From positions 1-31,222 of the forward strand of contig SLHT01000259.1 of assembly GCA_007136055.1 (NCBI GenBank): 31,222 nucleotides of DNA, given 5' to 3'. The notes beneath the pieces were generated by a model. It was not told where the DNA came from, made no database searches, and worked only from the letters and a program-made list of their open reading frames with translations. This DNA is from Syntrophomonadaceae bacterium. GTDB taxonomy: Bacteria > Bacillota > Dethiobacteria > DTU022. Every line of letters begins with the position of its first letter. Positions within the stretch are counted from its first letter, which is position 1. Below are positions 1-6,510 of the stretch, piece after piece. A program made the position numbers and the translations under genes.

Positions 1-107
1 AACTAATTTTTCTTTCATAGAACGAAAAACAACCTTTTCAGGAATATTATAAGTCTTTATTTCAATCCTTTTCTTGTTTTACCTGTCGTTTTTTTCTAAA
101 AAACTGC

Positions 108-1334
108 TCACCGATCACTGACGACTTCCAACCTTGTTTTCCTAAGCGTCATTGCATTTATAACAACAATAATTGTTGAAGCGGTCATAAAAAATACGCC
201 TATTTCCGGTCTCAGGAAAATGCCCCATGCGGCAAAAACCCCTGCAGCTGCGGGTATTGCTACTATGTTGTAGCCAAAAGCCCAGTAGAGGTTTTGAACC
301 ATTTTTCTGTGGACTTTTTTGCTCAGTATAACGAGAGTTACGATATCCTGTGGATTGTTTCTCATCAGCACGATATTACCAGCTTCAACAGCTACTTCAG
401 TTCCTGCGCCAATTGCTACACCAACATCTGCCTGGGTAAGAGCCGGTGCGTCATTTACTCCATCCCCTACCATCATCACCTTATTCCCCTGTTCCTGCAG
501 TTCTTTTATTTTCTTATATTTATCTTCCGGAAGCACTTCGGCAAAATAAGTATCAATAGCAAGCTTTTCTGCAACATTTTCGGCGACCGCTTTATTATCA
601 CCGGTCAGCATTGCTACTTTAATCCCCATATTGTGAAGGTCTGTTACTGCCCTGTAAGAAGCTTCTTTTATTACATCGGCAAGTCCTATAGCTCCGATTA
701 TTTTATTTTCTGAAAAGATGGGCATGGCGCTGCAAACGATGCTGACATACTTGCCTCCGCGTGTAACATAATTCTGGTATTCATCGTAGGTGTATTTTGC
801 TTCATTCAGGGCTTTTAGAACCAATGAAGTATCATCGTCAAGGTCATATACTTCGGTCCAGTGTTTGCCAATGACTGCATCGGTCAGACCGTCAAGACGT
901 TGCTGTGAAGGATTTATGTACTTGATATTGCCATCAATATCGGCTACATGGATTCCCTCATCAATCGAATTGAGGATACTTTCATAAGTATCTACCAACA
1001 CTTTCATTTCAGCATAACGATTGCCTAACTCAATATTAAAGTGGTTGTCTGAAAAAAAGTATACTTTTAGGGTTTTGCCTTCCATAAGCATTTTCTCAGC
1101 TCTGACTATAAAATTTTTCTTTTGCGTTTCAAACTCATAGTTGCTGATTTCTTTATCGTTATCAAAACCCGGAAGCATGGTCTTTATAGACATGCCGATC
1201 ACTTTTTCTGAAGTAGAATTCATCAGTTTCATCATTCTCTGGTTGCACTTGATTATTATCTGATTTTCATCGACAGCGATAATTGCTTCATGGGTTTTTT
1301 CCAGGATTGCGCTTAACAAGTGTTTTTCTTCCAT
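108..1334 (-). CDS. Chimeric protein: two PAS domains fused to the C-terminal third of a heavy-metal P-type ATPase
   Basis: Residues 6-60 and about 117-212 read as PAS sensor domains of the type found at the N-terminus of sigma-54-dependent activators. From about residue 213 the protein continues as the end of a P1B-type (CPx) cation ATPase: TGDN at 244-247, the hinge motif GDGVNDAP at 290-297, and two closing membrane helices at about 349-367 and 378-397. The ATPase lacks its first six helices, the CPx ion site, the actuator domain and the DKTG phosphorylation motif, so it cannot pump by the normal mechanism. The join falls where the two families look alike (a stretch reading IIGAIGLAD), near 663-698. 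The start is ATG with an AAAGGGG ribosome site. The gene is AT-richer than its neighbours. It could be a real recombinant, a decayed gene or an assembly chimera. Domain calls are firm; function is unknown. Confidence 0.8.
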   Translation of the reverse strand: MEEKHLLSAILEKTHEAIIAVDENQIIIKCNQRMMKLMNSTSEKVIGMSIKTMLPGFDNDKEISNYEFETQKKNFIVRAEKMLMEGKTLKVYFFSDNHFNIELGNRYAEMKVLVDTYESILNSIDEGIHVADIDGNIKYINPSQQRLDGLTDAVIGKHWTEVYDLDDDTSLVLKALNEAKYTYDEYQNYVTRGGKYVSIVCSAMPIFSENKIIGAIGLADVIKEASYRAVTDLHNMGIKVAMLTGDNKAVAENVAEKLAIDTYFAEVLPEDKYKKIKELQEQGNKVMMVGDGVNDAPALTQADVGVAIGAGTEVAVEAGNIVLMRNNPQDIVTLVILSKKVHRKMVQNLYWAFGYNIVAIPAAAGVFAAWGIFLRPEIGVFFMTASTIIVVINAMTLRKTRLEVVSDR

Positions 1335-1428
1335 TTAAAAAGCCCCTTTCTTAATAACGGCATTATTATACTTATTTTCTTAAAACCCTTCTTAAAAAAC
1401 CTGAAAACGGAAAAAATGTCCTATTAGT

Positions 1429-1465
1429 TTTCGATATTAGACATAACTGACATATTATATCGAAA
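1429..1465. repeat. Inverted repeat, 9-bp perfect arms
   Basis: The arms are TTTCGATAT at 1429-1437 and ATATCGAAA at 1457-1465, separated by 19 bases. Inside the spacer GACATA occurs twice in direct orientation (1440-1445 and 1449-1454). A minus-strand TATAAT overlaps the right arm. The position about 100 bases before the PAS/ATPase start would suit an operator. No binding protein can be named. Confidence 0.5.
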
Positions 1466-1634
1466 CAGGTTGGCGGGAAGAAGGGATTACTATCACCTTC
1501 AAGGCACCTATCTTTATCATCCAGGTAATTCTTCGCAGAATAGCTATGGTGAATTTTGTTTTTGCTTCCTTGTCTGACCCGTACTGGCATCCCAAGGCGC
1601 TAATTGAATATAAATGAATATTAATGTGATTAGT

Positions 1635-1662
1635 GGAGGTGACAGGGACCCCGTCCCTTGTC
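1635..1662 (-). repeat. GC-rich hairpin repeat, copy A, directly behind the M23 peptidase gene
   Basis: The core, on the plus strand, is TGACAGGGACCCCGTCCCTT. It can fold with arms GACAGGGAC and GTCCCTTGTC (one bulged base). It begins about 4 bases after the TAA of the minus-strand peptidase gene. A second copy matching 16 of 20 core bases lies behind the lipoprotein gene at 9964-9990. There is no T-run, so it is not a classical terminator. It may be a short dispersed (REP/RAYT-type) element; that link is from memory of similar repeats in Firmicutes and is inference. Confidence 0.5.
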
Positions 1663-1665
1663 ATC

Positions 1666-3048
1666 TTATCGGCGGTTAAAAAACTTAAGAGGGTTAACCG
1701 GTTGGTGCTGGTAATAAGAGAGCCACTGCCCCGTACCGTCGTCTTTGCGCACTTCGAAATGCAGGTGAGCGCCATAAGCCCGACCGGTCGCGCCTACCTT
1801 GGCAATTACCTGGCCGCGCGAGACCCGATCACCGGCAGAAACCAGGTTGACACTATTGTGCAGGTAAAGTGTCCAGTAAGCGCCATGATATATAATCAGG
1901 TAATTGCCCTGGGTTCCCCCGTATCCGGAATAAGTAACCAGCCCGGCATCGGCAGCAAGCACATTGGTGCCGTAGTCGATATGAATATCTATACCGGTAT
2001 GCCTGGCGCTGTAACCGTTATAAATAATACCTTCTCCCTGCACAGGCCATACAAATTTACCTGAACCAATTGCGGGCGGTTCGGCAAGCCCAACAGTTTC
2101 CACCTGGACCTGGGGCTCTTCCAAGATCTCTTCACTAATAACAGTTCGTTCAACCTCAACACCGTTTTCCCGGACAACCTGGTAGACAATTCTTTTTTCT
2201 CCGTCAACACCGGACACATTTATTTCACTTTGCGTTACAGGCATATTTTCATCGTGAAGCTGTTCAACCGGAAACGGAATGGCTTCTTTAACCACAACCT
2301 CTTCAACAGTTCTGACGTGAATTGTAAAATCCCCGGCAGCAGTTTCCCAGGCTTGTTCTTTTAAAATACCTTCAGCCAAAGCAATTTTGCTGTCTGTTAT
2401 ATAATTGCCCTCCGAAGAATACCGACTGGACAATGAACCTCTCAGTTCAGGCTTAGACGCCGCCGTCATCTGCACCGCTTCTTCAACGGCATCTGAAGTC
2501 AGCAGCTCTACAACGTCTACTGCAGTAAATATTTCTTCCAGGGGTACTATGCACTCCTCCAGGGTCAGTTCTTCGACCAAAACTACATCCACTACCCTGG
2601 CAGTGGAGCCATGATCGGTATACTCTTTTTTAAGCAGCTTTACCACTTCATCCAGTTCACACGCAGAAGATACCGGAACAAACGTCGCCCCGTCCACGTT
2701 TATCATGTAGGCAGCAGTCAGGAAAGAAGCCTGCTGCCTGATTTTATCTTGAACAGCTTCCGGGTCAGGATTAACATCCGGCATGAATTCTTTGACCAGG
2801 GTCAACTCTTCAGCAATTTCCAGATCCAGCTCATATAGCTCTCCACAGCGCACAGTCAGATCTTCAATAAAAATATCCAGCGTTTGCGGGTCTCCCACAA
2901 CGCCCATTTCACGGCCGTCGAGCAAGACCAGGTAAACCTGGTTGTTTAGCTGATGGTATATGCCGAGCAGAAACAGGAGCAGCAAAGCTGAACCAAGCAT
3001 AAAGCTGAAACAGTGAACCTTAAGCCTCTGCAAAGATCCACATTTCAT
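1666..3048 (-). CDS. Membrane-anchored M23 (LytM-type) peptidase with G5 domain
   Basis: This is a probable cell-wall endopeptidase or murein-binding protein of about 460 residues. After a short basic N-terminus there is one membrane segment (about 16-33) with no clear signal cleavage site. A long acidic region follows, then a G5 domain (about 243-318), then an M23 domain from about 332. The zinc and catalytic pattern is intact: H350 and D354 in HTGID, further His at 388 and 397, and HLH at 428-430. A longer reading frame starts at 3174, but ATG at 3048 has AAAGGA eight bases upstream and a candidate promoter at 3077-3104 lies inside the longer form, so 3048 is preferred. The G5-M23 arrangement is common in Firmicutes, including proteins made in sporulation. 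A hairpin repeat follows the stop codon. Confidence 0.9.
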   Translation of the reverse strand: MKCGSLQRLKVHCFSFMLGSALLLLFLLGIYHQLNNQVYLVLLDGREMGVVGDPQTLDIFIEDLTVRCGELYELDLEIAEELTLVKEFMPDVNPDPEAVQDKIRQQASFLTAAYMINVDGATFVPVSSACELDEVVKLLKKEYTDHGSTARVVDVVLVEELTLEECIVPLEEIFTAVDVVELLTSDAVEEAVQMTAASKPELRGSLSSRYSSEGNYITDSKIALAEGILKEQAWETAAGDFTIHVRTVEEVVVKEAIPFPVEQLHDENMPVTQSEINVSGVDGEKRIVYQVVRENGVEVERTVISEEILEEPQVQVETVGLAEPPAIGSGKFVWPVQGEGIIYNGYSARHTGIDIHIDYGTNVLAADAGLVTYSGYGGTQGNYLIIYHGAYWTLYLHNSVNLVSAGDRVSRGQVIAKVGATGRAYGAHLHFEVRKDDGTGQWLSYYQHQPVNPLKFFNRR

Positions 3049-3076
3049 AGGCATTATCCTTTCGCCAACATTAAAA

Positions 3077-3104
3077 AAGATATTTAATTTTATCACATTT
3101 TCAA
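3077..3104 (-). promoter_or_regulatory. Candidate promoter of the M23 peptidase gene
   Basis: On the minus strand TTGAAA (3104-3099) and TATCTT (3082-3077) are 16 bases apart, about 30 bases before the chosen start codon. The region is AT-rich, so a chance match is possible. Confidence 0.35.
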
Positions 3105-3164
3105 AGATTTTTCCTCTTTTTTGTGACTCCCCGTGGTTTGAGTTTATTTCATCCCGGCCAATAA

Positions 3165-3480
3165 TTAACGCCAATACTCAGGTTTGTTAAGCGTATCAGT
3201 ACAAAGGACCCGACCCCTTACACTGCCAATAAAACCCGGGGTGAATTCATAAATCATCCAGACGGCGACAACATCCTCCAGAATAAAATAGGGAGTTTCA
3301 AAGCCAAGCGGGCCTGTAGTTATAAAACCGTGACGGGGTTATTACCCGGAATGCCCGAGGTTAAATGCCAAGTTAAACCCGGATTCCGATAACATTTTAA
3401 ACCCTTCAGCAATAAGCCAACCACCAATACCCTGCCTCTGTGCGTCAGGGGCAGCAGCAAGCGTCGCCAATATTATTACT
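3165..3480 (-). pseudogene. Remnant of a GNAT (YhbS-like) N-acetyltransferase
   Basis: The minus-strand translation gives the acetyl-CoA binding region (APDAQRQGIGGWLIAEG), then LGHSG, then two consecutive TAA codons at 3345-3340. It continues in the same frame as PRHGFITTGPLGFETPY, an acidic stretch, and YEFTPGFIGSVRG before a final TAA at 3167-3165. Family members read GHPxYYPRFGF at the interrupted place and end in a similar ELTPGxLxGVxG segment, so the match is convincing although the frame is broken. The N-terminal half (upstream to about 3557) is open but no longer resembles the family. I therefore call it a decayed gene. A sequence error is less likely, because two codons are affected and the N-terminus is also lost. 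Confidence 0.7.
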
Positions 3481-3592
3481 GGCAAGCAGGGGAAATACTT
3501 TTCTCCATGGTTTATCCGATTCGGAAACTGCCTGATATAAGCAAAATAATAGAGGTTTCAGGCGGACGATAAAAAAGACCGGTCCTGTGCGA

Positions 3593-3985
3593 TTATATAA
3601 ACCGTAAAATTAAGAGCAGACTCATTATGATCATTGGAATAACCAGGCTCCAACTTTCTCTGCCGCCGCGTTCCCTGTCAAACATGTTGTTCTGGCTGAA
3701 ATAGGCGATATCGATGGTCGCCAGGAAAAGGAGCATTCCCCCACAGACCAGGGCCAGACTTTCACCGATAGGATTGCCAAGCAAAAGCAGGACAGCAGAA
3801 GCAACCAGCAGCACAGACATAACAGAATCGGGATAGACAAAGCATCGCTCGTGTTCTATGTAACCTCTTGGCAACCAGGGTTCGTTATGCTCCTTACCAA
3901 ACCATTTAATCCAAAAGTAGACGGTGCCGGTTGCCATTAAAACCTGGGCAGCGGCTACAATTTTTATACTTATAAAATCGAGCAT
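3593..3985 (-). CDS. Small integral membrane protein of unknown function
   Basis: The protein has 130 residues with about four hydrophobic segments (near 5-25, 54-70, 75-94 and 112-129). Between the first and second lies a polar loop, WFGKEHNEPWLPRGY, rich in aromatic and charged residues; the loop between the third and fourth carries FDRERGGRES. No family is recognised. It has a good GGAGGT ribosome site and starts 25 bases after the end of the PLP decarboxylase gene on the same strand, so it is very likely the last gene of the SDR-decarboxylase operon. This suggests a role linked to the product of that pathway, such as transport or membrane anchoring, but that is inference only. Confidence 0.75.
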   Translation of the reverse strand: MLDFISIKIVAAAQVLMATGTVYFWIKWFGKEHNEPWLPRGYIEHERCFVYPDSVMSVLLVASAVLLLLGNPIGESLALVCGGMLLFLATIDIAYFSQNNMFDRERGGRESWSLVIPMIIMSLLLILRFI

Positions 3986-4010
3986 GTTCTTCTACCTCCA
4001 CCGGTTTCTG

Positions 4011-5525
4011 CTAAACACTAACTGCCTTATCTTTTAGCCTTTCAGGAATAATATCCCTCTGAAAAACATCTTCAATAGTCTCTGCCCGGCGAATTACTTC
4101 CGCCTCGCTGCCGTCAACTAATAGTGTCGCCGGCCGGGGCAGAGCATTAAAGTTGCTGGCCGATACTTCCTGGTAAGCGCCCATATCCAGTAATGCGAGA
4201 ATGTCGCCTTCTTTAACCTCCGGAACACGCACCTGCGGTAAAATCCGGTCGCCGTAACAGGAATGTCCGACTATATCGGCAAAAATGGTTTGTTTATCAT
4301 CAGTGCGGTTGGCAAATATGAAATGATTAAACTGGTACTCGTAGATACCTCCGGCCAGGAAAAAATATGTGGTATCGGTCAGAACCCAACTCCAGGGCAT
4401 CGGCTCAGTCTGCTGCTTGAACTTTTTGACCCTGGCCAGGTGGATGCCCGTATTGCCGTAAAGACAGCGGCCCGGTTCAATTTGCAGGGTAACCCCGCGG
4501 GTATTAAATCCCAGTTTGTTAAGCTCCCGGTGAAGAGTCCCGGCAGCGGCCCTGGCGTATTCCTCGATAGTCGGTGCTATTTTGGAGTTTGGTTCTTTGG
4601 CAAAGGAATGCAAAATTTTACCCATCAACCTGTAACGAAGCCCGGGTTTTAAGAGACGCATAACCTGGAGCAAAGGCCAGGTCAGCCACGTTTCAACCAC
4701 ATCCTTGCGCAACCCAAGCTTGTTGTGGGGATCGCGATAAATAGCATACCCGCCGCCGATATCAATTTCTTTCGGCTGCCAGCCACCCCAGGCCTTGCAT
4801 AGATCAACAATCAGAGCGGCATAAGCCTTCATCAGACCCTGCCAGTACCAAGCGCTCGCGTGGTGACGTCCACCGTGAAAATGAAGGCCGGTAAGCTCCA
4901 GGTTGGGCATCTCTAATACTTTTCGTCCCAGCTCCGGCAGGTATTGGGCCGGGATGCCCGATTTATAAACCTGGATACCGATATCAATCGAAACTTTCTC
5001 CTGGGCAAAATCGGTAGGCTTGTATAAATCCGGGAAATTAGGTTTAACCCGGAAACGGATCCTGGCCTTTTTACCCAATCTGCCGGCAACACGGTTGATC
5101 AGCTCAGGTTCATCGATATCTTCAACCGTAATCCGCACCCCCTGCCTGATACATTCTTCAATCTGTTCCTCTTGCTTTCCGCCGCCGTTTACCGAAATAA
5201 GTTCCGGATCAACATCGGCTACCAGGGCGGCATGCAGTTCTCCGGGGGAATATATATCCGCCCCGGCACCTTCCTGACTAAGGATTTTACGGATAGCGAT
5301 AATCCAGTTAGCCTTGATCGCAGGCAGCACTTCAAGCTTTCCATCAGGCCAGTAGCGGGCAAATGTATCTCGAAATTCCCGGACATTTTGCCTGAGCTGG
5401 CGTTCGGAAAAGACAAATAACGGAGAACCGAATCTATCCACTAAATCTACCGTGTCGCAATCGTCTATGAACAAGTGTCCATCTCTTGTGCTCAGACAGC
5501 TGTCAATAACGCTGTAATCACTCAT
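4011..5525 (-). CDS. PLP-dependent decarboxylase of the LysA/ODC (fold III) family
   Basis: This is an alanine-racemase-fold enzyme that should decarboxylate a basic amino acid or a carboxylated amine. The PLP lysine is K71 in AIKAN. HFHGG (215-219), the glycine loop IDIGGGY (254-260) and EPGR (350-353) bind the cofactor phosphate. C423 in HSCYGDRI stands where the second subunit's catalytic Cys normally lies, and GAYQ at 449-452 matches the family. At 504 residues it is longer than typical diaminopimelate decarboxylases (about 420). The extra length is mainly a hydrophobic insert after the glycine loop (about 275-318). The Cys motif is one residue shorter than the usual CESGD or CDGLD. Substrate is therefore uncertain and a housekeeping LysA role is doubtful. 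AGGAGG lies before the ATG. It sits 17 bases behind the SDR gene. Confidence 0.88.
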   Translation of the reverse strand: MSDYSVIDSCLSTRDGHLFIDDCDTVDLVDRFGSPLFVFSERQLRQNVREFRDTFARYWPDGKLEVLPAIKANWIIAIRKILSQEGAGADIYSPGELHAALVADVDPELISVNGGGKQEEQIEECIRQGVRITVEDIDEPELINRVAGRLGKKARIRFRVKPNFPDLYKPTDFAQEKVSIDIGIQVYKSGIPAQYLPELGRKVLEMPNLELTGLHFHGGRHHASAWYWQGLMKAYAALIVDLCKAWGGWQPKEIDIGGGYAIYRDPHNKLGLRKDVVETWLTWPLLQVMRLLKPGLRYRLMGKILHSFAKEPNSKIAPTIEEYARAAAGTLHRELNKLGFNTRGVTLQIEPGRCLYGNTGIHLARVKKFKQQTEPMPWSWVLTDTTYFFLAGGIYEYQFNHFIFANRTDDKQTIFADIVGHSCYGDRILPQVRVPEVKEGDILALLDMGAYQEVSASNFNALPRPATLLVDGSEAEVIRRAETIEDVFQRDIIPERLKDKAVSV

Positions 5526-5542
5526 GAGATCCTCCTCTCCGG

Positions 5543-6376
5543 TCAGTGGCCGGTTAATTTTTTCCTGCTTAGATACTGCAGGCGTTTTCGTTCACAGATA
5601 ACCTCCAGGCGAGGTAAAAGCTTCGGCAAAAGTGAAGGGAAGAAACTACCCAGTTTACTGCTAATTCCCTCGCTAAAAGGGATGCAGATCTCTGCTTTTT
5701 CTTTGGCAATAACCTGCCAAACCGCTTCGGCTACTGCTTCCGGCGGTAACGGTTCCTGCAGGAAGTTCAAGAGTGAGCCACCTTCCAGAGCCTCCATCTC
5801 AAGCATCCGGGTATCGACCGCCGATGGGCAAACGCAACCGGCATGAATCCCGTATCGTTTTAGGGCCAGGTTCAATGAGAGCATTAAACCGCGCAGGGCG
5901 GCCTTGGAGGCGGTATAATTGGGGCTTGCGGACATCGGTAAAATCGCGCCAAGTGAAGAAATCGAAACAATGGCACCTGTACCTGATTTCTGCATGTGGG
6001 GAAGAACTTCTTTAATACAATACAGTGCAGAGAGGTAGTTTAAATCATTTTCACCGAGGAGCTCGTCAATACTGCACTGCTCAAAGGGCTTAGTTATAAC
6101 CATACCGGCATTATTGACCAAGACGTCAATGCTTCCGGTTGAAGCAGCAAGATTTTCGATCATATCATGAACCTGTTTGCGGTCTGTCACATCAGTGTTG
6201 TAGGAAAAGTGTCCCGAACCTAGCTCCCGGATCAGTACTTCGAGGCCTGCCGCATTAATATCGGCCAAAGCAACAAGGTAACCCTGCCGGGCAAACAGGA
6301 GAGCTGTGGCCCTGCCAATACCACCGGCGGAACCTGTAATCAGGGCTACCGGTTTTTTTTGGGTTGCCTTTTTCAT
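5543..6376 (-). CDS. Short-chain dehydrogenase/reductase (SDR)
   Basis: This is a classical SDR of 277 residues, acting as an NAD(P)-dependent oxidoreductase. The nucleotide motif TGSAGGIG is at 14-21, D38 ends the second strand (LADI, which favours NAD over NADP), NNAG is at 88-91, and the catalytic set is S141, Y154 and K158 (YTASK). The C-terminal 40 residues are rich in Leu, Lys and Arg and may form an amphipathic, membrane-associating helix. The substrate cannot be read from sequence. It is the first gene of a tight minus-strand set (SDR, decarboxylase, membrane protein), with its own candidate promoter at 6432-6459 and a GGAAGTG ribosome site nine bases before the ATG. Confidence 0.92.
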   Translation of the reverse strand: MKKATQKKPVALITGSAGGIGRATALLFARQGYLVALADINAAGLEVLIRELGSGHFSYNTDVTDRKQVHDMIENLAASTGSIDVLVNNAGMVITKPFEQCSIDELLGENDLNYLSALYCIKEVLPHMQKSGTGAIVSISSLGAILPMSASPNYTASKAALRGLMLSLNLALKRYGIHAGCVCPSAVDTRMLEMEALEGGSLLNFLQEPLPPEAVAEAVWQVIAKEKAEICIPFSEGISSKLGSFFPSLLPKLLPRLEVICERKRLQYLSRKKLTGH

Positions 6377-6431
6377 CTGGTTTCACTTCCGATCATATGA
6401 AATGATAGGGCTCGAACCACTCTTTGAAACA

Positions 6432-6459
6432 AGATTACCGATTAATAACAAGGTGTCAA
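6432..6459 (-). promoter_or_regulatory. Promoter of the SDR-decarboxylase operon
   Basis: The minus strand carries a consensus TTGACA (6459-6454) and TAATCT (6437-6432) with a 16-base spacer. It lies in the 134-base gap between the acylase and SDR genes, so the three-gene set can be transcribed independently of the acylase. Confidence 0.6.
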
Positions 6460-6510
6460 TAGATAATTATGACAACGCTTTTTTTATGCTGCCTATCCTT
6501 GTTTTTCGCC

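Larger units (their letters stand above)
1335..1665. other. Intergenic region upstream of the PAS/ATPase gene
   Basis: No convincing gene is present; short reading frames here show no family likeness. Read on the minus strand, the region holds the AAAGGGG ribosome site of the PAS/ATPase gene, two TATAAT-like hexamers (plus-strand 1365-1370 and 1454-1459) without good -35 partners, and a 9-bp inverted repeat listed separately. A GC-rich repeat lies at its far end, next to the peptidase stop codon. Confidence 0.6.

Noticed and set aside
1..18. Possible start of a minus-strand gene (ATG at 18-16, reading MKEKLV) with AAAGG upstream
   Set aside because: Only six codons are inside the window; a TATAAT-like site upstream is not enough to claim a gene.
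1372..1775. Two overlapping minus-strand open frames of 72 and 106 codons
   Set aside because: No ribosome site, no family likeness, and the longer one overlaps the end of the peptidase gene in another frame.
3049..3174. N-terminal extension of the M23 peptidase to an ATG at 3174
   Set aside because: The ATG at 3048 has a proper ribosome site and a promoter-like pair lies inside the extension.
3195..3222. A GC-rich imperfect palindrome (AAGGACCCGACCCCTT) that resembles a third copy of the repeat at 1635 and 9964
   Set aside because: On the minus strand it translates in frame as part of the C-terminal segment of the GNAT remnant (GSVRGRVLCTD), so it is explained as decayed coding sequence and matches the repeat core poorly.
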